Assembly: GCA_023525715.1 (NCBI GenBank) | Contig: CM042017.1 | Span: forward strand, 81,125,357-81,189,356 | Direction: 5' to 3' | From: Cichorium intybus | Lineage: Eukaryota; Streptophyta; Magnoliopsida; Asterales; Asteraceae | DNA: 64,000 nt | Shown here: one piece after another, positions 14,074 through 26,318 of the stretch | How positions within the stretch are numbered: position 1 is the stretch's first letter | How the letters are laid out: every line of letters begins with the position of its first letter | Notes under the pieces: generated by a model | What the model saw: the letters and a program-made list of their open reading frames with translations, nothing else | Databases searched by the model: none | What the model was told of the DNA's origin: nothing | Program-made: the position numbers and the translations under genes

Positions 14074-15350
14074 TGTTGAATAATGTTTTTATGTTTTTAT
14101 GTGACCATCACTGAAATAAGTCGAAATGTTTTTAACAAATATTATCAGTATTTCAGGTTGCATGGATTCAAGATTGAATAAGATAAAAAGAAAATATTCT
14201 TAAAATATAAAAATGTCACCCTGCTACAGCAATCACGACGCGACAGGCACAGGTGTCGCGACGTGAAGAAGAGCAAACACAAGAGTTCAGATTTCTACAG
14301 CGATCGCGACGCGACGGGATGCCTGGTCGCGACGCGAAGCCCTCAACGCGACACCACCAACCTTTCAATCGCGAGACTACCAACACAATGCACTAACCAG
14401 TGGCCGACCAAAAGCAACACGACAAACGCACCCTCGCGACGCGACGGAAGCCCCGGTCGCGACGCGAAGCCTGTTCTCAGCAACTATAAATAAGAAGCTC
14501 ACCTCTTGCCATTCTTGTGCAGAAAAACCTTACAACACACCATACCCATTCAAGCACCAATACATCAAGATTATCCCACGTCCAAAGAGCAAAAAAAACC
14601 AGCCAAAACTCTCTAGAAAACTCTTTTCAACCAAAGAAAATCCACGTCCAAACAAACACCAAACAAAACCGCTACACTCATACTCTACCCGACACCAAAC
14701 AAAACCTCTACCCAACACCATACAAAACCTACACACCCTCTACCAAAAACATACACCACGAAAACTAAACCACAAAAACCTCGTGCATCTCAATTAAACC
14801 GACACCAAAAACCCATTTCACCAAACACCAAAAACTACCAAACCTCTTCCTACCGTAAAGAACAAGAATCGACGCTTCAAAGAAAACACCATCTTCCTCA
14901 GCTATCGATAAGTTCTTTTGAAATTATCTGTGTCGTTATTGATTTATTTAAACTGTTATAAATCAACTGTACCAAAATTCCAAGACATACGAATTGAACC
15001 TTGACAACGACAACATATGTGGACTGTATTTAACCGAGACATCTAACTTCTAACTTCTAACTTTTTATTTATTGCAAAAACACTTTATCGTTGATAATGG
15101 CGTTTATTACATCTAACCTCTAACTTCTAACATTTACTTTATTTACCGCTTTCTGTCCATTTAAATACTGTCTAGATTAAATTTACCGCTTTATTTTATT
15201 TATTTACAGCTTTCAGTAACTTAGTTTTAGTTTATATTTATTCCGCAACTCTTATTTATTCCGCATATTATAGATAAAATACATATCTGTCACACAGTAA
15301 CCGGCTTAAAAACCCTTATTCGTGGAGATCGATTATCATTATTTTCAACA
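14074..15350 (+). repeat. 5' LTR of Copia element 2
   Basis: TGTTGAA... to ...TCAACA. U3 carries a CpG-rich block (14230-14475) with repeated TCGCGACGCGA. R/U5 includes an Asn/Thr/Pro-coding-looking CA-rich stretch with no supported gene, and tandem TAACTTC heptamers near 15045. Confidence 0.95.
14485..14492 (+). promoter_or_regulatory. LTR TATA box
   Basis: TATAAATA directly after the CpG-rich block and about 410 bp into the LTR; start of transcription would be near 14515-14525. The same box is at 19051-19058 in the 3' LTR and at 1752-1759 and 9570-9577 in element 1. It is placed by motif and position only. Confidence 0.7.
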
Positions 15351-15352
15351 AT

Positions 15353-15364
15353 TGGTATCAGAGC
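15353..15364 (+). promoter_or_regulatory. Primer binding site of Copia element 2
   Basis: TGGTATCAGAGC two bases after the 5' LTR, complementary to initiator tRNA-Met. Confidence 0.95.
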
Positions 15365-15543
15365 TCGTGTGATTTAGTCTGAAATTTTTGTCGAAAACTT
15401 TATTTGTGTAGCGTTTTTATAACCAACCAATAAGTTTTCCTTAAAAAATTTCATTTTAATATCACTTGTTCAAAATCCTTTCAAAAAAAATTAAAAAAAA
15501 AATTAAAATCTTAAAATTTTCAAAAAAAAAAAAAAACCCAAAA

Positions 15544-16786
15544 ATGTCTTCCACAACCTACTCAAGAGCTTCATATGTCATCGATCAGGTATGGTCTATG
15601 ATCTCAGAAATCGGTCTTTCAAAAACACCATTTGAGTCCCACATGACTAAGATTGAGAACAGTTTGAAAGCTGATCTCAAACTATATCATGACACAATAG
15701 TCAAATCTGATATCTGCAAATCTGAATTACAAACCTTGCAACTCAGATTTGGAGAATCAACAATGACTAGAGACAAACTTGAAAGAGACGTCGAACGAAA
15801 ATCAGAAGAATATAATCACGTCTTAGATCAACTAAATGAAGCTCTAAAACAAAAAAGGGACTTAGAAATAAAAAATCAATCTGTTTTTCCATCTGAAATA
15901 AAAGATGCCTTAGAAATAGAAGTCCTTCAGTTAAAACAAAAAATTCAAGATTTAACTGACAAAAACACTAGTTTGATTCTAAAACTAGATGATTCTTCAA
16001 AACAAATCAAACTTCTTGAATCCGAGAATCAAAGATTTCAAGGAAAACTGGATTCTATCAATCTTGCTAGAAAGCTAAGTGATGATATTTTCATCAAAGC
16101 AACATCCTTAGGATCTGGCAAAATCGATACAAATTACAGACCTGGATTAGGAAGAGAATCCTTCGAAATCGAACAAGCCAAACAAGAAACCAGGACTAAC
16201 AGTGAAAACTCTGAATCAACTCTAACAGATCTATCCACATCTGTTAATGAGGAAAATTCAGACGACGAAACAGTTATCAACTGTAACCCAGATGATACTG
16301 ATTTCACTGTTTCCAAAAGATCTTTCACTAATAGGTCTTCAACCCACCAAATCCAAATTACCAACCAAAACTCCAAACTTAAAGACTTTTTGAATAGAGC
16401 AAACTCCTTTTACAAGAAAGGCAGTACCTCTAAACCAATTGCTCTTCAAAAAGGCGAACCCAAAGTTTTCAAACAAACCCAAAAGAAACCATTGAAACCA
16501 GCCTCCTTGCCACAAAAACAAAAAAATTTTCAAAACCATCCTCATCCCAAAAACAAAGAAAGGTTATCAGACAAGTCATTACATAAAGGATACCTTTCAC
16601 ACAATCAGAAATCTTTCCAAATGACTGGTTTTCAAAAAACAAATCTTAAATTGGGAAAATCTGATAAGTCAAATCAAGCCTCAACCACTTCGTCCAATTA
16701 ACAGAAACCATAATGATTTCAAATCACCGAAAACCATTAACAAATCAGGACCCACCATGGTTTGGGTACCTAAACTTTCTGTCTAA
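15544..16786 (+). pseudogene. Copia gag of element 2, late frameshift
   Basis: The ATG at 15544 opens the 'MSSTTYSRA' gag frame; an in-frame upstream extension exists but the leader is A-rich and the homologous start in element 1 is the same ATG. It keeps the N-terminal region, coiled coil, acidic stretch and basic Gln/Asn-rich tail. Relative to 3999-5363 it has lost about 50 codons after 'LPQKQ', and it changes frame near 16640, ending at 16701. The homologous frame can be followed to 'MVWVPK' and the TAA at 16784-16786. No zinc knuckle is seen. The first 340 or so residues, including the coiled coil, are intact, so a truncated capsid-like protein could still be made. Confidence 0.82.
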
Positions 16787-17089
16787 TTGCAGGCACTTTG
16801 TGCTGGAGAGCCCAAGGATGATACATGGTATATCGATAGTGGCCGTTCCAAGCATATGACAACAAACCATAGCTTTCTACAAGACTTCAAACCCACACTA
16901 CCTCCGATGCAGAAACTTCACAATCAAACCAAAATGATGCGGATCCAGTCGAGCGGGAACCACCAAAACCAGAACCCTCCTAAAACACCCCAATCCACCT
17001 GTCCAAATGATCCCAATGCATCATTTATGGGAGAACCACCAAAACCAAATTCCTCTCTAAAACAATCCCAATCTACCTATCCAAAATGA
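16787..17089 (+). pseudogene. Protease remnant of element 2
   Basis: It starts in phase after the gag stop with 'TWYIDSGRSKHMT'. The Cys after DSG is Arg here, a difference from 'DSGCSKHM' in the other two copies. After 'DFKPT' it passes into the same unrelated Gln/Asn/Pro-rich segment as 3603-3998, so both elements share one pol-deletion breakpoint. Confidence 0.8.
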
Positions 17090-18623
17090 TCCCAGTGCAT
17101 CATTTATGGGGGAACTCTCGTTACCCAATTCTCACCCCCATAACCAAAATTTACCAAAAACATTCAAATAACCAAATTTTTCAAAAACATCCACATAATC
17201 AAAAATCACAAAAATTGAATAAAGTTTTATCCTTTTAATAGTTTTTATAAAACCATGTGATTAACATCTTCTTGACTAAATTTTCAGATACTTATGCTCG
17301 ATGAATGTTTTCAGTTATATTGATTCTTAAATTAAAGAGAATGTTCAAATTTCAAACATTTTTGTTATATACATTCTCCTATTCCCTTTGAATTTATTTC
17401 AATTATAACGATTTTATACATTAAGGGACATAAGATCAGGAGATTCAGATGAAAACCAAACCCATGTGAGAATTTGTGCCTCGTCTTCAACTGCTAAGTG
17501 GAATTCATTTCTGTGAGCAAAGGTGTTTTCATTGTGACTTATAGGATTTATACTCTTATACCGTGATGCTAGTCTCATTTTTGCTTAGATATCAAAATGA
17601 CCAGGGACGATACAATCATTTCCTTATATATTAGACAAACTGTCTATTATATCACCTATCCCTATCCTCAATCAAACCACTTCAAAGAAAAGATTCATCA
17701 TCTGGCATAACGAATCTGACAAATTGAAGAAACGACAAAGTCATATCCAAGAAAACCAGAAGAAAACTCAAAATCTCAAAACGCAAAGTCATATCCAACA
17801 AATGATGTCAACAAATCACAATTGGTAACCACATCAGATGTCTTTTATACAATGTGTATTCACACAAATCAAGAAAAGATAAAGACAAAGGTGAACACTT
17901 CACCAAAGAAAAGGAAGATTTACAACAACAATCCATCAAGACAGACATCTCTCAAAATTTTCCAAACAAACAGATTCTCAAATGCTTTATCAAATTCAAC
18001 TGTTAAAACCGAAGATTTACCGGGATACTGTAGCCTTCATAATTGAATATTCTTAGTTGAAAACTGCACTATGAATATTTCTAAACCCCTCTACATGTAA
18101 TTCCCAACGGAGAGAGAGTGAACATCAATGGCATGAATGAAGAAACCCTCAGAGTAATGCCGAAACCAGTCTTATGTGATTGATTATCTAATATGAAGAC
18201 CAAGTGACTAAAGTATATAGGTATAAATCCACATTAAGCATAAGTCAACACCTTCAAACTGAGAGATATCACTCATCTTTAGTGATTATACACCAGTTCT
18301 GCACCCAGAACAACCAAAACACCTCAGTCAAGTGTGAGCTATACCTATGAGAGTTCATCTGAATCGACCTATTAAGATCACTTGTCGTCTTTATAATTGT
18401 TATAAAATCTTAAGGAATATTATGAAAGCACATATACAAAAAACCCTTTGATAAATGAACATGAAATCTTGATTCAGAAACAAATATTCTTGACAAACAT
18501 TTTTCAAAACATAAGTAAAATCTAGTCACACTTTTTCAAAACAAGTGATATGGTTTTATAAATGTCTTATCCAAATTTCAAGAATTTTCAATCAAACATT
18601 TTTCTCCTCATTTCATTAATGAT
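17090..18623 (+). other. Non-coding 3' tail of element 2
   Basis: It matches 2165-3602 in reverse. There is no long frame; 17822-18046 is a 74-codon frame without recognisable similarity. The repeated 'ccaaaaacattcaaataacc' type tract near 17150 also occurs, in reverse, at the inversion junction near 8240-8280. Confidence 0.6.
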
Positions 18624-18638
18624 CACATAGGGGGGAAT
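18624..18638 (+). promoter_or_regulatory. Polypurine tract of element 2
   Basis: CACATAGGGGGGAAT lies directly before the TG of the 3' LTR. Confidence 0.88.
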
Positions 18639-19924
18639 TGTTGAATAATGTTTTTATGTTTTTATGTGACCATCACTAAAATAAGTCGAAATGTTTTTTA
18701 ACAAATATTATCAGTATTTCAGGTTGCATGGATTCAAGATTGAACGAGATAAAAAGAAAATATTCTTAAAATATAAAAATGTCACCCTGCTACAGCAATC
18801 ACGACGCGACAGGCACAGGTGTCGCGACGTGAAGAAGAGCAAACACAAGAGTTCAGATTTCTACAGCGATCGCGACGCGACGGGATGCCTGGTCGCGACG
18901 CGAAGCCCTCAACGCGACACCACCAACCTTTCAATCGCGAGACTACCAACACAACGCACTAACCAGTGGCCGACCAAAAGCAACACGACAAACGCACCCT
19001 CGCGACGCGACGGAAGCCCCGGTCGGGACGCGAAGCCTGTTCTCAGCAACTATAAATAAGAAGCTCACCTCTTGCCATTCTTGTGCAGAAAAACCTTACA
19101 ACACACCATACCCATTCAAGCACCAATACATCAAGATTACCCCACGTCCAAAGAGCAAAAAAAAACCTGCCAAAACTCTCTAGAAAACTCTTTTCAACCA
19201 AAGAAAATCCACGTCCAAACAAACACCAAACAAAACCGCTACACTCATACTCTACCCGACACCAAACAAAACCTCTACCCAACACCATACAAAACCTACA
19301 CACCCTCTACCAAAAACATACACCACGAAAACTAAACCACAAAAACCCCGTGCATCTCAATTAAACCGACACCAAAAACCCATTTCACCAAACACCAAAA
19401 ACTACCAAACCTCTTCCTACCGTAAAGAACAAGAATCGACGCTTCAAAGAAAACACCATCTTCCTGAGCTATCGATAAGTTCTTTTGAAATTATCTGTGT
19501 CGATATTGATTTATTTAAACTGTTATAAATCAACTGTACCAAAATTCCAAGACATACGAATTGAACCTTGACAACGACAACATATGTGGACTGTATTTAA
19601 CCGAGACATCTAACTTCTAACTTCTAACTTCTAACTTTTTATTTATTGTAAAAACACTTTATCGTTGATAATGGCGTTTATTACATCTAACCTCTAACTT
19701 CTAACATTTACTTTATTTACCGCTTTCTGTCCATTTAAATACTGTCTAGATTAAATTTACCGCTTTATTTTATTTATTTACAGCTTTCAGTAACTTAGTT
19801 TTAGTTTATATTTATTCCGCAACTCTTATTTATTCCGCATATTATAGATAAAATACATATCTGTCACACAGTAACCGGCTTAAAAACCCTTATTCGTGGA
19901 GATCGATTATCGTTATTTTCAACA
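18639..19924 (+). repeat. 3' LTR of Copia element 2
   Basis: 1286 bp. It differs from the 5' LTR by about a dozen substitutions and one extra TAACTTC heptamer near 19620. Confidence 0.95.
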
Positions 19925-20623
19925 CAATATTTTTGTATAAAATTATCGAAACGATCTAATCCAATTATCAGTAATGTAGGATATTATCAAGCGGTTGAAT
20001 TCATTTGATTGTAGTCAATCGTATCGAGTTGATCTAATTAAATATTGGATTAGATCAATTTTATTCATTGAATATCTAGTTTTGTTATCCAATGCTTTAA
20101 ATAGGATCCTCCATCTAATGACAACCAACCAAGATGTGATATATAAGTTAAAAAAAACATATGCACTTCAAATTTATTTATTGGATATGTAGTTTTGTTA
20201 TCCAATGATTTAAGATGGATCCTTTTATAATAAAAAATATCCCCACAAAAAAAAGATTAAATTAGATACATATTGTAACAATTATGAATAATAAAATGTT
20301 TATTGTACATTATTTATCATATAAAAGTTATTCGTATACCGTGTTGGATGTATAGACTTTAGCACGACCTAATCGTTTTTGGTAAGCTTTAGTAACAGCG
20401 TCCATGCAACATAAAGTTGCTCATTCGAGAAGGCAAGAGTAGCATAGATAAACACATAAAAGTAAATTTTTTTATCTATGACACTTTATTGATTGTCATA
20501 CAATAAATCATGTGGGTAGTATGTATTTCTTTAAATTCCAATGATTGTATCAATCGAATAAACTTTTCGAACATTAATAACTAAAATTTTAAAAAATTCG
20601 AGTTTTAAAATTTTTATCAAACA
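19925..20623. repeat. Direct repeat copy A, right part
   Basis: It continues the sequence broken at 14073, beginning with the second CAATA target copy, and runs in register with 22504-23201 to the shared end ATCAAACA. Confidence 0.88.
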
Positions 20624-20666
20624 ATTAGTTTTGAATCAAGTGGCTTGTTTTTGTTAGAAAAACGAC

Positions 20667-21093
20667 ATTCTTCTGCCCGATATGAATGAAACTTATCGAT
20701 GTGTAATTTGACCAAGTCATAACAAAGAAAATATAAACACAGAACATCATTATCGAGTTGAAGTGTTCATTGTTTCTATTAACAGTCAATTGCAAGAGTT
20801 GAATTCTAGATTTAGTGAGTCTGTAACAGAGCTTTTCCGTCGCAGTGTTGCGCTAGATCCAAAAAAAATCCTTCAATTTTGAGGATATATGTAAAATGGC
20901 AACATGTTATTATTCTTTGAACTTTACAAAGCAGGAAAAGAATTTGTTGAAGCTTCAGTTACAACATTATGAGCTAGATGTGTCAAATCATCCACAACTA
21001 AAAGATTCTTCAACACTTTCTGAGTTGTGTAAAGGCCTAAATGAATCTGGAAAGTCGACTACTTATCCTTTGCTTGACAAATTGATGTTGTAG
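20667..21093 (+). pseudogene. hAT-type transposase fragment (zf-MYM1/TTF-like)
   Basis: Two overlapping phases read a contiguous piece of the C-terminal half of hAT transposases of the TTF-type/ZMYM1-like group. The first reads 'PDMNETYR', then 'EHHYRVEVF', 'INSQLQELNSRFSE' and 'VALDPKKILQF'. After a one-base shift near 20880 the second reads 'EDICKMATCYY', 'QEKNLLKLQLQHYELDV' and 'STLSELCKGLNESGKS', ending 'YPLLDKLML'. An in-frame TGA lies between 'YRCVI' and 'PSHN', and the fragment stops just before the region where the hAT dimerisation motif is expected. It is a dead relic. No zinc finger, catalytic N-terminal half or terminal repeat is seen nearby. Confidence 0.75.
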
Positions 21094-21270
21094 GTGAGGT
21101 GGTAGTGGTGGCAGTGAGTGGTGGTGTCGGTGGAGGTGGTGGTTGTGGGTGATGGTGGTGGTGGTGATGGTGAGTGGCGGTGGATGTGGTGATAGTAGAG
21201 GTGGTGGGAGTTGGCGGCGGTGGTGGTGGTGGATGACGATGGTGGTGGTGGATGAGGGTGGTGGTGGATG
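21094..21270. repeat. GGT/GTG-rich low-complexity tract
   Basis: Almost pure G and T with scattered A and C; tandem GGTGGT-like triplets. The open frame of His, Pro and Ser on the minus strand is a product of this composition. Confidence 0.85.
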
Positions 21271-21449
21271 GTAGGCTCGGGAAAGAAAATCAGATTTCTC
21301 ACCATTTCTCTACTAAAAGTAGAGAATTAAAAATAGGGAAAATGAATCAAATTATTTCTCTATTCCTTATTCTCAGGATTAAACAAACACAAGAAATGGA
21401 ATCAATTCCATTTCTCTGATTTCATTTCTCTGTACCAAACATGCCCTAA
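21271..21449 (-). mobile_element. Truncated MITE, Tourist/PIF-Harbinger-like end
   Basis: The right end reads ACCAAACATGCCC then TAA. In reverse this is TTA-GGGCATGTTTGGT, a common terminus of Tourist-type MITEs with a 3-bp target duplication. The internal sequence repeats 'atttctct'. I do not see a matching left terminus, so this is a truncated or misjudged element. Confidence 0.35.
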
Positions 21450-21771
21450 GGGCAATGGAATTGAATTCTTTGGGGTTGGTAAGTTTACTTGAAGCACAAG
21501 AACTCGATTATACTTGTGGAAGTATCTCAAGGCTAACTGATAAGTTTACATGAAGCCAAAGAAACTTGATGAAAATTTTGACATTTTTTAACTGCTTAAT
21601 AGGGTTAACATGGAAAATCAAAGCTAACTTGGATCAAAAAATTCTTTAAATCTTAAATATATGATATATTTTCAATATTTTCAAAGGAATTGATTCAAGC
21701 TCATAATTACATTTGTTTGAATCCTTTTTAGATGAAATATCACATATTTGATTGTCTGTTTAAAATTTATG
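21447..21771 (+). repeat. Inverted repeat arm, left (325 bp)
   Basis: It starts TAAGGGCAATGG and is the reverse complement of 23795-24122 with few mismatches. Its inner end coincides with the start of direct repeat copy B. No gene is present. Confidence 0.88.
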
Positions 21772-23201
21772 ATATCTTACAATAGAAGCTGATTTAAATA
21801 AGCAATAAATATATACTTTAAGTAATTAAACAATATTGTTTAGAATAACAAAATATATTCATAAATCACATATATTCAAAGACTTCATCTTATACAACAT
21901 TAGATGTGAAATAATAAAATTTTGATAAAAAGTACAAAAATTCAATCAACTTATCAACAATTAATCTCTTTATGAGGAAGTTGATGCTTTGTTCTAGCTT
22001 TTGCATGAAATGTCATCTGTCAAAAAAAATGAAAAGGCAAGATATGAAATAATTTATGATAATTCACTTACAGCTCTCTCACGTTTATTGGTATGGCTAT
22101 TGATTCATCCATTTTCATTTTCCTGATTCCTTATATTGGTATATCCAACATCGATAAATGTGTATAAACATTTTGATACAAATAGAAAATAATTCATATT
22201 ATGAAACTATGGGTTAATATCTTATTTAGGTACTCAACCCCACAATTTAGGTACTCAATCCTATGGTCACTTCTCCTCTATAAATTCCATGTTTGATAGC
22301 ATTGATTCCTCATAGTAAAATATCATAATAAGAAAAAAAAAACGAAAGTATTTTGTTATAATAGGGAAAACTGAAACTACAATGCTATAATATGTTTTTA
22401 GATTTGTTTTAAGAGTAAAATGGTACTTTAAAAAAAACTAAAAGTTGATTAGATTGATTCGAGAATATTAATTTTTTAGTTGAGTTATTCATATATTCAT
22501 ATCCAATATTTTTGAATAAAATTATTGAAACGATCTAATCCAATTATCAGTAATGTATGATATTATCAAGCGGTTAAATTCATTTGATTGTAGTCAATCG
22601 TACCGAGTTGATCTAATTAAATATTGGATTAGATCAATTTTATTCATTGAATATCTAGTTTTGTTATCCAATGCTTTAAATAGGATCCTCCATCTAATGA
22701 CAACCAACCAAGATGTGATATATAAGTTGAAAAAAACATATGCACTTCAAATTTATTTATTGGATATGTAGTTTTGTTATCCAATGATTTAAGATGGATC
22801 CTTTTATAAAAAAAGATATCCCCACAAAAAACAAATGATTAAATTAGATACATATTGTAACAATTATTAATAATAAAATGTTTATTGTACATTATTTATG
22901 ATATAAAAGTTATTCGTATACCGTGTTGGATGTATAGACTTTAGCACGAACTAATCTTTTTTGGTAAGCTTTAGTAACAACGTCATGCAACATAAAGTTG
23001 CTCATTCGAAAAGGCAAGAGTAGCATAGATAAACACATAAAAGTAAATTTGTTTATCTCTGACACTTTATTGATTGTCATATAAATCATGTGGGTAGTAT
23101 GTCTTTCTTTAAATTCCAATGATTGTATCAATCGAATAAACTTTTCAAATATTAATAACTAAAATTTTTAAAAATTCGAGTTTTAAAATTTTTATCAAAC
23201 A
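21770..23201. repeat. Direct repeat copy B, uninterrupted (empty site of element 2)
   Basis: It is nearly identical to 13339-14073 joined to 19925-20623. At 22504-22508 it holds a single CAATA exactly where copy A has element 2 flanked by two CAATA copies. It is therefore a paralogous pre-insertion site. It begins TGATATC and ends CAAACA. Confidence 0.9.
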
Positions 23202-23228
23202 AAATAAATATACTATTACTTTTATAAA

Positions 23229-23375
<147 letters not shown>

Positions 23376-23794
23376 TGATTTGGGTATCCAATGCAACTCG
23401 CTTGTATTCATATGAGAGTACGATAAATGGATAACACAAAAGAAAAAAAAAAACATGGAAGTATAATGCTATAACCGGATTGACTCTTTAAAGTATAATG
23501 CCTTGATGAAAACTAAAAGTTCCACTTTTTGAATCAATGGTTGATAATATAAAGACTATAGCATCAACTATTCGGACTTGAAGACTTCGCAACATCATTT
23601 AATTCCTAGGAAATATCAATAATTTCAATATAAAAATCAAGAATAGTACAAGTAAAATGTGAGAAAGGGCTTGGATTTGTAGCAGGACTTTTAAAATTTT
23701 ACAACTACAGATCATCAAGTACTTTTTCCATTCAATCTTATGAAACAACACTAATACGAAAAGCATACAAGTTTAAGTCGATTAACTTGCGAAA

Positions 23795-24122
23795 CATAAA
23801 TTTTATACAGACGATCAAATATGTGATATTTCATCTAAAAAGGATTCAAACAAATGTAATTATGATCTTGAATCAATTCCTTTGAAAATATTGCAAAATA
23901 TATCATATATTTAAGATTAAAAGAATTTTTTGATCCAAGTTAGCTTTGATTTTCTATGTTAACCCTATTAATCAGTTAAAAAAAATGTCAAAATTTTCAT
24001 CGAGTTTCTTTGGCTTCATGTAAACTTATCAGTTAGCCATGAGTTACTTCCACAAGTATAATCGAGTTCTTGGGCTTCAAGTAAACTTACCAACTCCAAA
24101 GAATTCAATTCCATTGCCCTTA
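23795..24122 (-). repeat. Inverted repeat arm, right (328 bp)
   Basis: Reverse complement of 21447-21771, ending CCATTGCCCTTA. The pair encloses direct repeat copy B, a TA array and about 420 bp of unassigned sequence. Confidence 0.88.
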
Positions 24123-25977
24123 GTAGTTGCTAGTATGCAAATTTTCAGATCAGAATCAACTACAATTTAATGATAAAAGGACAAAAACATAATTTTTATA
24201 AATTTACCCTTGCAAATAACTAATGGGAAAACTAAAACCTTGAATATAAACCATTCTGAATATCAATATAAACCAGATAATGACAATATAAACCAGAAAA
24301 CTACAATATTGGAGCAATGTCAACATTCCGAATTGGTCAACATTCCGAATTGGTACACCGAAATAAGCCAATATTGGAGCAATAGAAAACGACCCAGCAA
24401 TCAAATAGCCCTCAATATCTTTTACCAAAACCCTAAAATATCATAAATTAATAGTATATATAAACAAATCAATCAAAAAATTCGAACTTTAACAATAAAT
24501 GATAACTTATGAACCAATTTAGCAATTAATGCTTTCATATACTCCTTGCGCTTCACAGAAGATGCTTTTGGTATTACTTCAACATCTTTACCTTCATTTA
24601 AACCACAAATCAAAATAACAAAAAGGTCAGACTTCAGGGTCATACACAATAAGTAATATTTGAGAATAACTACCTTTGGATATTAATGTAAATACTTGAC
24701 AAACGATTCATTTTTCAGTTAGACTTATTCACCAATTCAAAATTCGTTATATTTTACCTTTTGGGCAGAAAAATACCCCTGCTACATTCCTAAACATCAT
24801 GAATATGACGGTTTAGGTACTAATAAGGATGCGTGTTATGCTTTTTATAACATTGGGATTTATTAAAAGAGTTGTTGTCAAAGCATAGGGAGGGCGAAAG
24901 CATCAAGTGCTATAAGAAATTAGAAACTTAGTGTGACATTTTCCAGAGATAAATGATTATATTCATATGAATCAGTTTTTCAATTAGATATGAAGTTTTA
25001 TTAAACACAACGTAACTTAATAACTCTGAAAGAATTGGAAAAAGAAAATATTGTACCCAATTTGATGGTAAAGAGCCTTACCATCAATAGACCAATAGTG
25101 TAACCCTAGATCAAGAACAAAACACATAGCAGTTCCCTGAGAAAAACAATTTTGGGTTTTAGGGCAATAAACCATGATGCTTGAAACGTGCTTTAAAATT
25201 TGGATCCGATAAAAATGTATAATATCTAAGAGCGTGAAACCTGTTGAAGATTAACGCAAGAGCAATTGAGGGTATTCCAGAGTGAACAGAGGAGCAGTGG
25301 GAGTACGCCATTACCGCCTCTTTTTGCTAGTCATCGAACCCCAAAATCGGTTTAAGAAAATAGTGGTTTGAGAGGTAGAGATATGGAACGAGGAAACTGT
25401 AGAAGTAAAGGGGTAGAGGAGGCAGGTTTAGGGTGAGAAATTTTCTTCCTTGCGGTTTCTCAGTTTCAAAAAAGAGAAAGGAGATAAGAAAAGATAATGC
25501 GGCTATATGAAGAGCAATGCAAGAACCAAGAAGATATTTGATGACTTGGTAGGGAAGCGATGGAAGTCATGAAAAAACATTGGAAGAAGCTTAATGGCGA
25601 AAAATGGCGGTGGACAGAATGGATAAATCTTTCTCACGTGCAACAGAGATAGTGCAATTTGTGACGTCTGCGGCGATCGGAAATAGAAAGCCTGATGAGG
25701 GAGGTAATCAATTGTGTACGTATTTCTTAGAGCTAAATCGATTGAGGCATTTTCCAGCACCAAAAAGAGAGGGGAGAAAGCGAATGGAACACCGAAAAAG
25801 GAGAGGACGACGGGTTTGACTTTTGAGACACAGAGTCGGTGGAAACGTGTCGTTCCTAATAAAATAAATGGATCGGATCCATGAAAACTACATGTATTGA
25901 AGATAAAAACCCGGTCCATCATAAATTGTTTATAATTTTTTTAGACACTTGTCTTTCCTTCCAATTTTTCCTTCCTT
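24123..25977. other. Unassigned decayed sequence
   Basis: I recognise no gene. A 139-codon open frame on the minus strand (25503-25922) is rich in Phe, Leu, Pro and Ser with no motif I know. Short 'cattccgaattggt' duplications occur at 24323-24355. The compositional shift toward GC at 25230-25860 could mark captured gene pieces. Confidence 0.4.
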
Positions 25978-26030
25978 TATATATATACTAGGTACGGTTC
26001 GACCCACGAAAGGTAATCTGGGTATGAACA
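25978..26030 (-). other. Second Helitron-like terminus
   Basis: CTAGGTACG (from 25988) follows TATATATA, matching 23333 for its first nine bases. The body would extend to the right. It is supported only by the shared terminus and the TA context. Confidence 0.3.
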
Positions 26031-26318
26031 TATTCTAAAGATTAAAGAGATGTAAGTACATTGATATTATAAGTAATGAAATCTAAGTAGTTTTGCTGTT
26101 ATGTGTGAACAACCAATAATTATCTTAAAACATTTGCCCATTTGAGGACATGTACAAAAATCAAATGCTTATAGATCCTCGGGGCTTGTTACTTCAAGTT
26201 AGTAAACCTGCACAAAGAGGTGAAATAAATTTTATCAGAAATTAACACATAAAATATATAGAATTATCAAAATTTAGCTCATTTCAGTTCATATGTGATA
26301 ACTTGCACATAAATTAAA

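Larger units (their letters stand above)
14074..19924 (+). mobile_element. LTR/Copia element 2, gag-only non-autonomous
   Basis: LTRs 14074-15350 and 18639-19924 are flanked by the exact 5-bp duplication CAATA (14069-14073 and 19925-19929). The primer site is at 15353-15364 and the polypurine tract ends at 18638. The interior (3.3 kb) holds leader, gag, a protease remnant that ends after 'DFKPT', and a 1.5-kb non-coding tail. Integrase, reverse transcriptase and RNase H are absent, so it must borrow them from an autonomous relative. It belongs to the same family as element 1 and is nested in repeat copy A. About a dozen LTR differences over 1.28 kb suggest a recent insertion. Confidence 0.95.

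Noticed and set aside
21063..21305. His/Pro/Ser-rich protein on the minus strand
   Set aside because: It is the translation of a GGT-rich low-complexity tract.
13339..23201. A complete small LTR retrotransposon formed by the 1.43-kb repeats
   Set aside because: TG...CA ends fit, but there is no tRNA primer site after copy A, no polypurine tract before copy B, and the flanks (TAAAA and AAATA) do not match. I kept it as a direct repeat.
25503..25922. 139-codon minus-strand ORF as a gene
   Set aside because: Phe/Leu/Pro/Ser composition of pyrimidine-rich DNA and no family resemblance; it could be part of an untranslated or captured sequence.
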